Assembly: GCA_963854735.1 (NCBI GenBank)
Contig: OY978099.1
Location: forward strand, 868,001-932,000
DNA length: 64,000 bases
Source: Marvania coccoides
Taxonomy: Eukaryota; Chlorophyta; Trebouxiophyceae; Chlorellales; Chlorellaceae
Direction of reading: 5' to 3'
Shown here in pieces: positions 36,301-47,296 of this stretch. A model generated the notes under the pieces. The model saw nothing but the letters and a program-made list of their open reading frames with translations. It did no database searches and had not been told where the DNA came from. Within the stretch, counting starts at the first letter, position 1; every line of letters starts with the position of its first letter. The translations under genes were made by a program, and so were the position numbers.

Positions 36301-36415
36301 GTATATGGAGCACACGCTGGAGTACAACGTCGGCTTCACTGCGGCGACAATCTTCCTCGCCGGATATTACAACCAAGGTCCTTACACCGGGGCGATGAAG
36401 GAAGTCCTGCCTTAA
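33386..36415 (+). CDS. secreted Kazal-GH9 (endoglucanase-like) protein with altered catalytic base motif
   Basis: Eight exons (33386-33538, 33780-33834, 34002-34075, 34163-34214, 34317-34867, 35015-35260, 35379-35857, 36049-36415) give 658 residues. A signal peptide (GLSLGIVLVFIASMPTADA) leads into a canonical Kazal domain split by introns, C-x2-C-x7-C-x10-C-x3-C-x10-C, then a weaker Kazal-like unit. From about residue 150 the GH9 alpha/alpha barrel follows: RYSYSEALTKSLIFFDSQIS, YVLGDSGRSWMVGFG, and near the end RRDYKYMEHTLEYNVGFTAA, which keeps the catalytic acid Glu. The usual DAGD, whose Asp are the catalytic base pair, reads EAGG in GGFYEAGGSYIKF. Normal cellulase activity is therefore doubtful. 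The intron 35261-35378 has a GC donor. Likely extracellular or wall-associated. Confidence 0.88.
35884..36039. repeat. 80-bp-period tandem duplication inside GH9 intron 7
   Basis: Copies 35884-35959 and 35964-36039 align over 76 bp with about ten mismatches. The second copy ends nine bases before the exon starting at 36049, so the duplication covers nearly the whole intron 35858-36048. Confidence 0.9.
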
Positions 36416-36755
36416 AGGTCTGCATGTTTATGGATGCGTTCTTTAATTTGACGGCTGCAAAGCATTCTTTAGCCAATTTCTATTACTGTTGAATTCGAAT
36501 TCGGTTAAATGTTTTGACCTGCGATTCCATCTTTTTCATTCTGCCTGAATTCATGGTTTTTTGCTCGAGGAGACGTGTCAGTAGTGGGGGCAGCTCAGCA
36601 TCGCCCCCGCCACGTCTCTCCTTTCCTTTTGTGCATTCTTTGTGCGTGTTGTGTGTTGCCAGCGTTAATTTTTTTCTCCCATTTCCCCGTTTCGCTTCTA
36701 CTACTAAAAGTCGTTTTAATGAATAATTAATTGTAAAATTTTCATGCATCCGCCT
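36416..36755. other. convergent intergenic region
   Basis: 3' UTRs of GH9 and the dephospho-CoA kinase gene. A TGTAA at 36732-36736 is far from the GH9 stop. No gene seen. Confidence 0.5.
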
Positions 36756-37559
36756 TCAACCAAATACTCGCATGAGAGCAATAATAGCAAAGCCCAGCCC
36801 CGCAGGCGACAGCAGCACACGGTGCAGCCATGCATGCCGGTGTAGCCGCCCCACAACCCTCCTTACCACCTGCTCCTCCAGCGCCTCCAAACTGCCGTCG
36901 TTGTCTATTATAATATCGGCCAGCGCTTCTTTCCTCTCCATGGGCATCCAAGCCGCACTGGCAATTCTTGCTTGAGCCGCTGCTTCATCCAGGCCCTCTC
37001 GCCGCATGAGGCGTTCCAGCTGCACGCTGGGACAGCACCTCACCAGTATATTGCCGCCGAAGAGCCTTGTGATCTTCCATGCCCCGGTCTCGAATAGTAA
37101 AGGCATATCGATGACTGCAACGCCTTTGAACGTGAACCAATGCAGCGCGATTTGTCGTATGATTCCTAGCAGCACAGCTGGGTGTGTGGCAGCATTTAAG
37201 CGCCTACGGGCGGTGGGGTCGGAAAAGATGAGCTCGGCCAGCGCCGGGCGGTTGAGCTCGCCGTCCTTCTCCAGGAGAATGACGTCCAGCTGGTCTCGGA
37301 AGACCCTTGTGACGCGTGCATAGCCCCAGGTGCCCTATTGCCAGGAAGGATATCGACATGGTTTGAATAATAATATTTGTTTCAAGAGGAAGGCTATATG
37401 ATGCAATTTTAAATTAATAAAAACAGCATTCCTCACTTTGCGAACTACGTCATGGGCAATCAAATCGCAGTCGATCACACAAATTTCAAAACTTCTCAGC
37501 AAATTCGTCACCGTGGACTTCCCGCACGCGATGCCACCCGTCAACCCAACAAGCTTCAT
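36756..37559 (-). CDS. dephospho-CoA kinase
   Basis: Exons 37559-37437 and 37334-36756 give 233 residues. Catalyses the last step of coenzyme A synthesis, ATP plus dephospho-CoA to CoA. The start [20 protein letters not shown] holds the P-loop (GGIACGKS), followed by [12 protein letters not shown], the acidic substrate site. Later blocks are [32 protein letters not shown] and the lid region [22 protein letters not shown] text ([16 protein letters not shown]). A hydrophobic C-terminal segment ([18 protein letters not shown]) is seen in eukaryotic DCAKD-type enzymes and suggests membrane attachment. The intron is GT-AG, phase 0. Length and motif order match the family. Confidence 0.95.
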
Positions 37560-37727
37560 AGAAATTTAAAAGAAATCTTTCGTGTTGCAAATATTAATTA
37601 TATTTCTCTCAGTTGGTTACAAAAGAAACTTTATAATTATATTTAACTTGAAATTAACCAGCCAAACACAATTTTCAATATGTTTTCCAAGATCAAGTAA
37701 TAATGCTCCTTTCCACCAGTATTCCTC

Positions 37728-38541
37728 TCATTGCCTGGCAAAGGAAATCATCATGGGCTTGTCTGTAGCCAGTTTGAACCCTTGCAGCCCTGCCAACGCC
37801 GCTGCAGCCCCTGCCTCGTCATACTCCACAAGAGCAGTCCCCGGCCGCACCATTTTGACCTCTTTAAGCCCAGGGAACCGCTGGAACACCAGCATCAGCA
37901 TGCCCTCGTTGGCTTCATTCGGCAGATTCTCCACCATCAGCGTGCGGTTGGACGGCAGAGCCTCCACTGGTGCTGCAGCTGCTGCCGCCGCCGCCGCTGC
38001 ATCTGGTGCTGCTGGCCGCTGCGCCTCCCGGGCCTCCCGCCGCTGCCGCTTGCGCGCCTCCACCGCGGCTTCGGCGTAGGTCCCTTCCAGCTTGGCTTTG
38101 GCGTCTGATTTAGTCTTGGCAAAGGCGACGCGCTGGAAACAAAGTGTTGATAGTGAGCACAATAATTGAAGTATGAGAGGGGACCTTTGACGGCTTCACA
38201 CTTTGTAAACAACAATGCGTAAACTCACAATGGGTTTGTTGAAGAAGGGGAAGCCCTGCATGGCCTTCACGGCCTTTTCAGCATCTTCAACTTTTTCAAA
38301 CACCACCCAAGCCTGCCCCCGCAGCTTGTACGTTTTCCGCGTGACCACATCGAGGATATTTCCGAATTGATGGAATATGCAGCGCATCGCCTTCTTCAGC
38401 TCTGCGAAACATACAAAATCGAGGGTGATTGATCGAAATGTTTTGCAGCATGAGGGCATCAATTAACTCACCTTCTTGTGAAATCTTTTCATAGAGGTTA
38501 TTGACGTATATCGTGGTGGTTGGGCTTTCGTCCACATCCAT
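37728..38541 (-). CDS. U1A/U2B''-type small nuclear ribonucleoprotein
   Basis: Exons 38541-38472, 38401-38229 and 38132-37728 give 215 residues. It has two RRM domains. The first opens [20 protein letters not shown] (RNP2 region) and contains [20 protein letters not shown] (RNP1 region). The second has [20 protein letters not shown] and [17 protein letters not shown]. The linker is Ala-rich with a basic stretch [14 protein letters not shown]. This layout is that of U1A and U2B'' (SNRPA/SNRPB2), which bind stem-loops of U1 or U2 snRNA in the spliceosome. Many lineages carry one protein for both roles; sequence alone does not choose. Introns are GT-AG. Confidence 0.93.
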
Positions 38542-38868
38542 TTTACTCGATTATTTTTGATGTGATTTCGATTTCCACTTGTTTTGCGAGGTTTAAGACA
38601 CAAGTACGAATTCTCCTTTCACAGTTATTATATGTTTAAAAATACATGGATTGGATATCGAGCATCGAGGTGCGAAGAAGCCCTTCTTTGTTTTGAAAAG
38701 GAAAGCCTGTGGCCATGCTCTATCCCCCATCTCAAAGAAGAACACAATGCCAGCCTAGGTTCTCCACCCCCACGCCATGCCCTCTTCCTCGTCATCCCTC
38801 AATTACCGTGTATTTTCTCATTTACAAATTAAAGTATATTATTACGTCACAGCTCTCTCTCATCATTA
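38542..38868. other. intergenic region
   Basis: 327 bp between the snRNP start and the PDI5-like stop, both minus-strand genes. No feature recognised. Confidence 0.5.
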
Positions 38869-41155
38869 CTAATGCGCCTTCCCCAACTCCACCTTCTTTG
38901 CCATCTTGTTCACCGTGTGCACCATGCCGTCGATGATGCCAGCCACCGTGAAAACGCCTCCTACCACCGCACACACCGCCGTCAAAAAGTGATAAAATGC
39001 CTTGGGCTTCTCGCTCACCACGATCTGTACCGGGGACATGCGGTGGGTGAACTTGGCGGCGGCGTGGTCTGTGGCGTCGTACGCGTGGCTCTGCACGGTG
39101 TACTCGTAGGCGTCGAAGCGAGAACCGGGCGACGATTTCGGCTCGATGGAAGTCAACACCACCTGCATGTAGTGCTCATACGTAGCTCCTGTACAGAGAG
39201 AAAGAAACAAATGAAGAAAGAAAATGAGAATGAATCCGTAATTTTTAATTCAAATAAAGGCGTGTTGCTGTCGGAAACACAGTGGCTTGGTATATATTGC
39301 TTCCTTGAGCATTATTAATTGCTCACCTGCGGAGGGGGAGATAAATGACTGCCCCCGCAGCTTGTCCGACCAGTCATCGTTCAGCCCCAGCGGGTGGAGC
39401 TGCGCCAGCGCGCGACGGCGGCGCGGCGAAGGCAGGTTGCCGTAAAACCAACTGCAACCATACCAAAAAAACACCATTATTCCGATTTAAATCGACCAAA
39501 AACAACTGAAACTCATTCTCAGCATCCTATAAGTTTATTACATCAATCAGTCACCCCTTACCTGTGCACGTAGTGAGACATGTTCATCGTCAAGTAGTCC
39601 ACCGAGTGGCCCGGCGCCCGAGCAGCAAAATGCAGCGTTCCGGGGACCTTTTTGACTAGCACAAAGCCGGAGAAGTTGCATCCCGGCGACTTTGAGGTCT
39701 GCTCCACCCCGTGCACGGTCTTGGCAAGCCCATGGGGCTCCCCGGCCGAACTGGCGAGGCTGTCTGCCAGTGCCAGCAGGGCCTCGCGGGTGCGGTCGCC
39801 GTAATAAGCCAGGTGCTCATGCACGCCGCCGTTCTGTAGGAATATGGGAGGTAGATAAACACGTGGAAGAGTTTGGGGGGAATACGAGTTGAAAAGAGGG
39901 CGAATAACAGCGGGACGTCAAATTAATTCCTGGTTCCATTACAGCTTCCAAATATAGGAGGTACTACTGTATTCCTTTATTGCAGATCAATCACAATTCA
40001 ATGCTGCACCCGACTCCCCCAAACCCATCAATAACAGTACTAAGAACAGCATTTTTCACTCACGATGATGACGTCATCCGAACCGTGCTGGAAAATTCGA
40101 ATGGAGGGGTAGGCCGCGATCTGATTCTTGCGGCACAGGTCCACCTGCGCAGTGCAGTCCACCTTGGCGAGGCGCAGCCTGCCGTCCTCCTCGGGGTAGC
40201 GCTTGTGCACCTCCTCGGTCACGGCCTCCCACGTGGGGCCCAACCGCTGGCACCAGGAGCACCAGGGCGCGAAGAAATTGACCACCACGATGTCGTACGC
40301 CTTCATGTGCTCGTCCCACGTGGCAGGGGTCAGCGGCACCGCGAAGTCGGCGTCTTCGTAGTGCTCCCCTGGGTGGTTATCTGCAACGGATGACGACGAC
40401 GGCAAATTATATTTGGCAATATCCAGATATTGAGGCTATATATATGCAAAATAATGGCCGAATGATGCTCTATTTGACAGCAAGCTCATCATATACATCT
40501 TGGAGATATCTTTATGATTAAAAACGACCCTCAAAGAAGAAAACTAGTTATTTTATACCTAAGTCGTCATACGCTGGCTCCTTGCGTTGAGAGTCCTCCA
40601 GGAAGGCGCCTGTGCGCTTCAACGACTCGGCCTCAATGGGAACCTTGCGCACGGTCTTTGTGAGGTTGAGCCGCTTTAGTCCCAGCGCGTCGCTGATGTC
40701 CAGGGTGGCAAACTCGCATGAGATCGCCGGGAAAGAAAGATTGAAGTTAATGCGCAGCAGCTCCCCATGCAATGAGCGGTCAACCACCAGATTTGTGGTG
40801 GACTCCATCCGCATGTACGTGCTAAACTCCTGAGAGGGTGAGAGAGGCGGAAACGGTATTAACAAAAAGCAGGCGGAGTGAGCGAGAGACGCTAATAATA
40901 ATAATGGAGGGACAATGAAGAGAGAGGCGGGCGTAATGCGGGGATCGGAACTCACTGCGCCTAGAAGGAATATGATACACGCTGCAGCGACCACAGAGAT
41001 GGAAGCCCCGGCCACTGTGGCCTCGGTGAGATCACTGCAGAAAAGAGAGAAAGATGTTAATCTTGTACCAGAGCGAAGCGCGCTTCCAATCAAACTTACT
41101 TTGGGATTTTCCTGTAGAAATCCACGCTCTTGAGCTTTTGTAACAAGCGTGGCAT
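38869..41155 (-). CDS. PDI5-like ER membrane protein (thioredoxin domain fused to ERV41/46-type domains)
   Basis: Seven exons (41155-41100, 41034-40956, 40829-40559, 40380-40064, 39833-39562, 39451-39327, 39188-38869) give 479 residues, close to Arabidopsis PDI5-3/5-4 (about 480). An N-terminal ERGIC part, LKSVDFYRKIPNDLTEATVA plus a transmembrane span (ISVVAAACIIFLLG), is followed by lumenal sequence, then a thioredoxin domain with the redox motif FFAPWCSWCQRLGPTW. The C-terminal ERV41/46 part holds SHYVHSWFYG and ends in a second span (VCAVVGGVFTVAGIIDGM) and a short basic tail. Role: oxidative folding and cargo handling between ER and Golgi. The CSWC active site is intact although the middle residues differ from CGHC. 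Exon phases all agree. Confidence 0.92.
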
Positions 41156-41666
41156 TTTCAGAAATCCAATGAAGCTTTCAGGGGGCTGGCTTTTAAGGTT
41201 CTGTTGCCGCTTTCCAGCGTCAGTGGCGGGTCTTGTAGATACTACCAAGCTATATTGTACTGATTAAAGAAGGGTCCCTTATTTCAGTGAAATCAAATTA
41301 TTATTTCAAAAGTGTGTCAAAGGGCCCATCACCGCCTGCATGGCCCTCTTTCACGATGGATTAAATCATGCACTCGGTCGAGTTAAAATGGCTTCTGTAT
41401 TGGCTATTCGCTGCTCTTGTGACCGAGAAAAAAAAATCAAGGGTGGCACAAAGCAAAATTTCTTCCTCGAGATGAAGGCTTGAGAGGTGAGCGCAACTGC
41501 GATGCATTAAAAAAAAAAGAATACAGTCGCAGAGGGAGCTGGAGGAGTCTTACACATATTTTTTTGTTTGAGATCAATTGCATCGTGTCAGCTGTAAAAG
41601 TAACTTTTTTTCTTCTTCGCCTGTACCTCAATATCACACCCCAGACGTCTATCTCAATCCATCGCG
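41156..41666. other. divergent intergenic region (PDI5-like / TAT-SF1)
   Basis: 511 bp with the two promoters. A frame open from 41480 runs into the TAT-SF1 gene but is AT-rich and unlike protein. Nothing else recognised. Confidence 0.5.
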
Positions 41667-43300
41667 ATGGCACAAGCGTCCGACGAGAAAGGGTGGCACT
41701 ATTTAGACGCAAACAACCAGTCTCAAGGCCCTTTTCCGGTCTCTTATTTGCACGGTACGCGCTCTCTGGCCCCATTTTCACTCAGTTCATATTTTTTTCT
41801 CACTCCTCGTCCCTTTCAATCACTTCTAACGCAGAACTGGACAAGGCAAAATATTTCACCGCTGAAACACTTTTTTGGAGGGACGGCCAGGACGGCTGGA
41901 AGCCTCTCGCCGCCCTGCCCGACCTCTCCGCAGCCCTGAAACTCGCCGCCGCGGCATCAGCCACCGCCACCGCTGCCCCGGGACCTTCTTCCGCAGCCAC
42001 CGGCTCCGCCGCCGCGGCCTCCACCGCTGCCGATGGCGACCCTTTGGCGGGCTTTTTCTCAGAGATTCGCTCCATCGAGGAGGCGCAAGCCGAAGCCGAA
42101 GCTGCTGAGGGGGAGCAGCCGCCTTCCCCTGACCCAGAGGACCGTAGATTCACCGACGATGACGGCACAATTTATGAGTGGAGCTCTGTGCAGAGAAAGT
42201 TTGTGCCGTTGGGGGAACCCGGGGTCGAAATTGCAGTACCGACAGTACCAGTACTGCCGGAGTACTGCCCTGAAGACATGGTGTACGAGCCAGAGGAGGA
42301 CGCAGCAGCGCTGCGGCGAAAAAATCCGCTGCCCCCTCCAACGGCCGCTGTAACTGAAGAAAAAGAGGGAGGAGGGGGTGAGGAGGAGGTGGTCGAGCCT
42401 GCGGTGGAGAAGGAGTTGCCAAAGGGGAAGAAGGACAAGCGCACCAGGGATCGCGAGGCGGCGCTGGAGGCTGCTCGAAAGCGAGCCAAGGCGGCGACGG
42501 ACGAGCAGGAAGGGTGGGCGGAGATGAAAAGCACTACAAGCGTGTACGTGACTGGCCTGCCAGATGACGTGACGGTGCCGGAAGTGGTGGAGGTGTTTGG
42601 CAAGTGTGGTGTCATTAAAGAGGACCCTGACACCAGTGAGCACAAGATAAAGCTTTATCGGGATGAAGCAACGGGGATGCTGAAAGGCGACGGCTTGGTG
42701 ACGTATTTGAAGGAGCCCAGCGTGGGCCTGGCCACCACCATTCTCGACGGCACCCCCTTCCGCTACGGCCTGGCGAATATGACCGTCACCCGCGCCAAAT
42801 TCGAGCAAAAGGGAGCCAAGTACGTGGCGCCGGCGACGGCTGCGGCGAAAAAGAAGAAGAAAAAGGCGGCGGAGCAGCAGGAGAAGCGGGCGTTGGGGTG
42901 GAAGGGATTTGACGACATATCCAAGCCGCAGGACGTGACGGTGGTGCTGAAACACATGTTCTCGCCTGACGACTTCCTGCTTGACCCGAAAACGAAGCAG
43001 CAGGAGCTGGAGGATGACGTCACAGCGGAAGCAGCGAAGCTGGGGACAGTGAACAAGGTGCGGGTGTTCCGGGGCAACCCTGAGGGCGTGATTACGGTGC
43101 GATTCAGCAGCAAGGAGGCTGCCGATGCGTGCGTGGCATTGATGCATGGTCGGTGGTTTGGGGGGCGGCAGGTGGCGGCTGGCAAGTGGGACGGCGTGAC
43201 CAAGTTCAACTTGAAGGTGGAGGAGACCGAAGAGGAGCAGCTGACGCGGCTGGAGCGGTTTGCTGCCGAGATTGAGGCGCAAGAGAAAGCGAACGAGTGA
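41667..43300 (+). CDS. TAT-SF1 / Cus2 homologue (U2 snRNP splicing factor)
   Basis: Exons 41667-41754 and 41835-43300 give 517 residues. An N-terminal GYF-like segment (GWHYLDANNQSQGPFPVSYL, then FWRDGQDGWKPL) precedes the family's DDDGTIYEWSSVQRKFVP. RRM1 begins TTSVYVTGLPDDVTVPEVVE and contains GDGLVTYLKEPSV. A Lys-rich linker leads to a second RRM with VNKVRVFRGNPEGVITVRFS and the motif HGRWFGGR, the R-x-F of a U2AF-homology (UHM) domain. TAT-SF1/Cus2 binds U2 snRNP and helps its folding and branch-site use. The human name comes from an HIV cofactor; nothing viral is present here. It is followed after 234 bp by a converging gene. Confidence 0.93.
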
Positions 43301-43534
43301 TAGTTAGGTTTTATTGGTTTTATTGATTTTAACGAGGTTTTCTTTGAGTAAAAGGGTGCCTTTCACAACAACAACTAGCGATTGCATGCATTCACGTCTT
43401 CCAAAACCACATTTGCACGTGTGTTGGAGGCATGGCCGTGTGTGGCCGTCGTGTTATGCCATGCCTCCAAAAATATTTTCCCTTCACACAAATCCACATC
43501 AAACAACTCCCTTGCACTTGCTTTTTCTCTGCAT

Positions 43535-44119
43535 TTATTCCCCCCCGCTCGCCTCCTTTTGCTCGCTTTGCTGCTGGCGATGGGCGGCGCTCTCGCGGCA
43601 CTGCTGCGCGTGCGCCGCCGCCGCCTGCTGGGCCGCGTCGAAAACAGCTTGCCCCACGCGCGCCTGCACCGCGTAGTACATGAGGTCGGCCAGGCTGTGG
43701 CAAGCCCCCCATTGAGGGGTGCGAGAGGGATCTGGGAAGCACTGCTGACCAACCAACACCAGCTCATCGCACGTCAGCGCTGTGCGGCACTCATCCAGCA
43801 GCGCCTCCTGAAATTCTGCGTCGCAGGACTGCTTGTCGCTGCCAGGAGAGAAGTAACACATGTGATGCACGTTGCAAGCGGAGCCAAAATCAATGCCAGC
43901 TGGCCACTGGGCGGGCACTATCTGCGACTGCACCGCCCCCAGGCTGCTGCTGCCGCAGCCGTTGGGGGGCACAGCCCAGCAGAAGCCGTTGGGGCAGTCG
44001 GCGGCGGTGAAGGTGGCATCGTAGGGGCACTCCATGTTGGGGTCTAGAGGCTCGGGGGCATGGCAGCGCGCCGTGGCGCACATCATGGCCACCGTTGCGG
44101 CCAAAACAAGAAGCTTCAT
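43535..44119 (-). CDS. secreted phospholipase A2-like protein with altered calcium-site residue
   Basis: One exon, 194 residues. It starts with a signal peptide (MKLLVLAATVAMMCATARC). The core NGCGSSSLG, then IDFGSACNVHHMCYFSPGSD and CDAEFQEALLDEC follow the PLA2 pattern in which a Cys-x-x-His-Asp-x-Cys-Tyr helix holds the catalytic His and calcium-binding Asp. Here the pair is His-His: the catalytic His is kept but the Asp is His. At least twelve Cys fit a disulfide-rich secreted fold. The C-terminus is Gln/Ala/Ser-rich. Activity is therefore uncertain: it may use calcium poorly or be a binding protein. Assignment rests on this motif and Cys spacing only. Confidence 0.68.
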   Translation of the reverse strand: MKLLVLAATVAMMCATARCHAPEPLDPNMECPYDATFTAADCPNGFCWAVPPNGCGSSSLGAVQSQIVPAQWPAGIDFGSACNVHHMCYFSPGSDKQSCDAEFQEALLDECRTALTCDELVLVGQQCFPDPSRTPQWGACHSLADLMYYAVQARVGQAVFDAAQQAAAAHAQQCRESAAHRQQQSEQKEASGGE

Positions 44120-44914
44120 TTAGCCAGCAGTGACAATAAGAGGGTGAAATGCAATACCGGATGAAAAGTTCTGCAAGAGAGGGGGCGCCCCCAGGGGGCG
44201 TTAATGGGTCAAAGAAGTGTGGTGGAAATGCTTTGGATGCATTTAAATTGTAATTTTCAAGCCATTGTTGAGGACATTCGTGGATATTCATACAATTCCA
44301 CTACCTTTTCGTGGAAAAACTTTTCGGGGGCAAAAAATGATGGGCTGGTGATAAGCACAGATGAAAGGCCAACTTGGCCTTGTCTTCCGATGGATGTTAT
44401 TACTATGCTATTATTATATTTACTATTACAACTCAATCATCGCACCGCTCATCTCTCTCATGTCGTCCAATGACATGGAAACTTTCTTTTTTTTTAGTAG
44501 GGAGGCTGTTTAGGACACAAATTTGAAGCCTGAATTTCTGCTTCTTCGGCAGAAGAATATCACTATAGCGCTTCCATGTTCCGCACATAGCAGCTTTAAA
44601 AAGCCATTGCTCTCAGCACCGTTGACCATGCAAAATTCTCCGCCTAGCCGAAAAGATTATTTCCTCAGCATTGGTTGTCTCGCACTTTATTACAGTGCAC
44701 GTAAAAACCCGGTATATTATTTGAGGGGAAATGTAGAAAGAAAGAAAGAAAAAAAGAAAGAGGGGTAAAGAAAATTTAAACTCAATACAACGCGTGTTTG
44801 AAAGAAAAAAGCAGGAAAAAAAAACGAGGACATTCCTTTAGAAAAACTTATCCATATTAAAAACACGACGATAAATAAACAATTTATGGCCATTCCACTC
44901 CACGCACTCGTTAA
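44120..44914. other. intergenic region
   Basis: 795 bp AT-rich DNA carrying the PLA2-like promoter (left) and the sulfotransferase 3' end (right). Purine-rich GAAA repeats at about 44737-44765. No gene recognised. Confidence 0.5.
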
Positions 44915-47082
44915 TTACGAGAGCTGGATGAGGCAATTGCCGTCAACGGAGCATTGTGCCAGGTTATCATCCCAAACCTTCTCCCACTTGGCCAGCCACT
45001 CCCGTCGGATACCAAACCCGTGTTTCTCAACGAGCTTCGCAACTCTGCACAATTCATAGGCATGCAAATATTAGAATACAAGAAATAAATAATATGGTGA
45101 AGGGTACAAAACACAATTCTCTTTTCCACTACTTACTTTTCAGCGTCCGTGCGCACCCACGTCACCAGCTCATCATACTGCTCCCTCCGCATGGGCCATC
45201 CATCAGGGTTGATGACGTCCTTGCGCGAATTTCTCCGCGACAGCAGGCTGTGGCCCGCCGGCTGCGAAGGGTCCAAGTCTAGGAACTGCTTCAGCCCCCG
45301 CAGCGCCGCCTTGGAGGCGTCACCGCCCTCCACCAGCGTCTCGTACTGCAGCACGTGCATCTGCCCCTTGGGGAAAGATTTCAGCCACTGGGCCAACTCA
45401 TAAGAGTAGTTGCCATAGGGCGAGTCCAGATTATTAAACGGCCCAGCATGGCCCAGCAGCTGCGAGTCGGTGACCAAGCATGTGAAAAGGTCGGCTTCGG
45501 GCTCCATCAGGCACCCCGCCTTTTCTTCGTCCAGCATGTGCACCAGCATGGACGCTGCCCGAGAAATCGGCTCTCGCAGGGAAGCTACCACTTTGACCCA
45601 GGGCATGGCGGTCTTGATCCCAGATGCCAGGACGTCACCGTTCATGGCGTAGTGCGTGCTGGCTTCGTAAGCCATCAGCTGGCCGCCCGAGGCAATGAAC
45701 CGGTCGCGCTGCAGGGTGTCCTCGATGTAGGAAGACTGCTTGGAGGGCGGGCAGCCGTGGTTGGGGTCGGTCTTGCAGTCCAGTGTGAAAAACTCAGGCT
45801 CCTGCAGTTTGATAAATAAGAAATGTTCAGTTTTTGTGTTGGTGCTTTCCCATGCAACAGCCTGCAGTCGTACCTTGATTGCGCTGGGGAGGCCCTGCGG
45901 GTGGGATTCGAGGTACTTGTACAGGCTGGTGGTGGCACTCTTTTGCCAGCCGAGGAGAAGCGCATGCGGGAAGTTAAACTGCCCGGGCTCGCGTTTCCGC
46001 GAGTGGGCGCTGCGCAGGCACTCCAGAGAGTCGCAGGTGGACAGCACGTCCAAGAAAGAAGGGCCGTCACTGCGGGCAGCCGTAGCCGCATCGGAGGCAC
46101 CAGAAGACGCACCACCCTGCGCCGGCTGCTGCTGCCCTTCGTCGGCGGTAGCTTTTTCAGCTACCGCGGGCTGCTGCTGCTGTGTTTCTAGGGGGTGGGT
46201 TTTCTCAGGCTTGATTGTTTCAGCCGGCTGCTGCACCTCAACAACCTCCTCTTTTGGCAAAGACGGCACAGGAGCTGGGCGGCCGGCGTGGCCTTTGCTG
46301 AAGTAGTCGTCGTCCGCCCCCTCATCCTCGCCCTCCTCATCCAGCTCTTCCAACTTGAACTCGGCCACCAGCTCTTCAGCGAAAAATTCTCCGTCGTTTT
46401 TGTACTCCCCGGTGTGCTTCACTTTAGGGAAGCTGCTCTCGCTCTCAGGCTGGTGTCGGACCAAGTCCTCCTCGGTGATGCTGTAGCGCGCGAACTGGCG
46501 GTGGATCTCCTCCAGCGACTCCTTGGAGATGGGTTTGGAAGCCGGAAACTCGGCAACAAGCTCGCGAACCACGGCGGCGCGGGACTCCTCGGCGTTTGAC
46601 AGGTGTTTCAGCGTCTGAAACTCCTTGGAGGTCTGCTCGTGATTAAGGGTGGCAATGTCCTCGGCCGTGAGTTCCTCTTCCGCCACAAGCAGGGGCCTGC
46701 ACGTCACAACCACCATCGTACATGAGCAGACATGTCACAATCAACCGCGGGCGATTATTTGATAGATTCAGCGTCAGTTAATGATGATGGCATTATATTC
46801 ATTTTTGGGGCGTCATACTCACTTGCTCTGGTATAGGAGCTTGGATTTCTGCGGGGTGAGGAGGAAGCTCTTCATAACTACTTGCCGCATCGGTGTGGGC
46901 CCACTGTCGGCGTCAAACATTCCTGATGAGTGCGTAAGGGTCGAGTGCACCGCCGCAAACGTAGACATCACTAGCGAGGCCGCGGCCAACCACCAAATCT
47001 TCTTTAATTGCAGGGTGCGAGGTGTCAATGGGGCTTTGGGCGTGCCGGGGTGGCTCCCCAGCAATGGATTGTGCATCGTCAT
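44915..47082 (-). CDS. type II membrane sulfotransferase (carbohydrate sulfotransferase-like)
   Basis: Exons 47082-46823, 46696-45874, 45801-45137 and 45044-44915 give 625 residues. A short cytosolic tail is followed by one membrane span (IWWLAAASLVMSTFAAVH), then about 280 residues of charged, Gln/Pro-rich stem. The catalytic domain has a PAPS 5'-phosphosulfate loop, HALLLGWQKSATTSLYKYL, and a 3'-phosphate motif, WVKVVASLREPISRAASML. These are typical of Golgi heparan-sulfate or carbohydrate sulfotransferases, so the likely job is sulfation of wall or secreted polysaccharides. Acceptor sugar is unknown. Earlier in-frame Met codons exist (to 47187); I chose 47082 because the sequence after it is polar and GC-richer. 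Four exons agree in phase. Confidence 0.85.
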
Positions 47083-47296
47083 TTTATTATTATTTGTAAG
47101 CTTAACCATGACCCATCCCAAAAATATCATCCCCAAAATATTCAAGCCAACTGTCATGCTGTGTCTGCTGCAGCTCAAGATTTTCATTCACAGGTAAAAC
47201 ATCAAACGGTAGGTACTGGCAGACAAAAACAGTGGAGCATTAATCAACACCTTCTAGACTCCACCACCTTACATGCGCACTCAAAACATCCATTTC

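Noticed and set aside
43535..44119. Reading the PLA2-like gene as a venom-type toxin
   Set aside because: PLA2 folds are common in secreted algal and plant proteins; the calcium Asp is missing and there is no toxin context.
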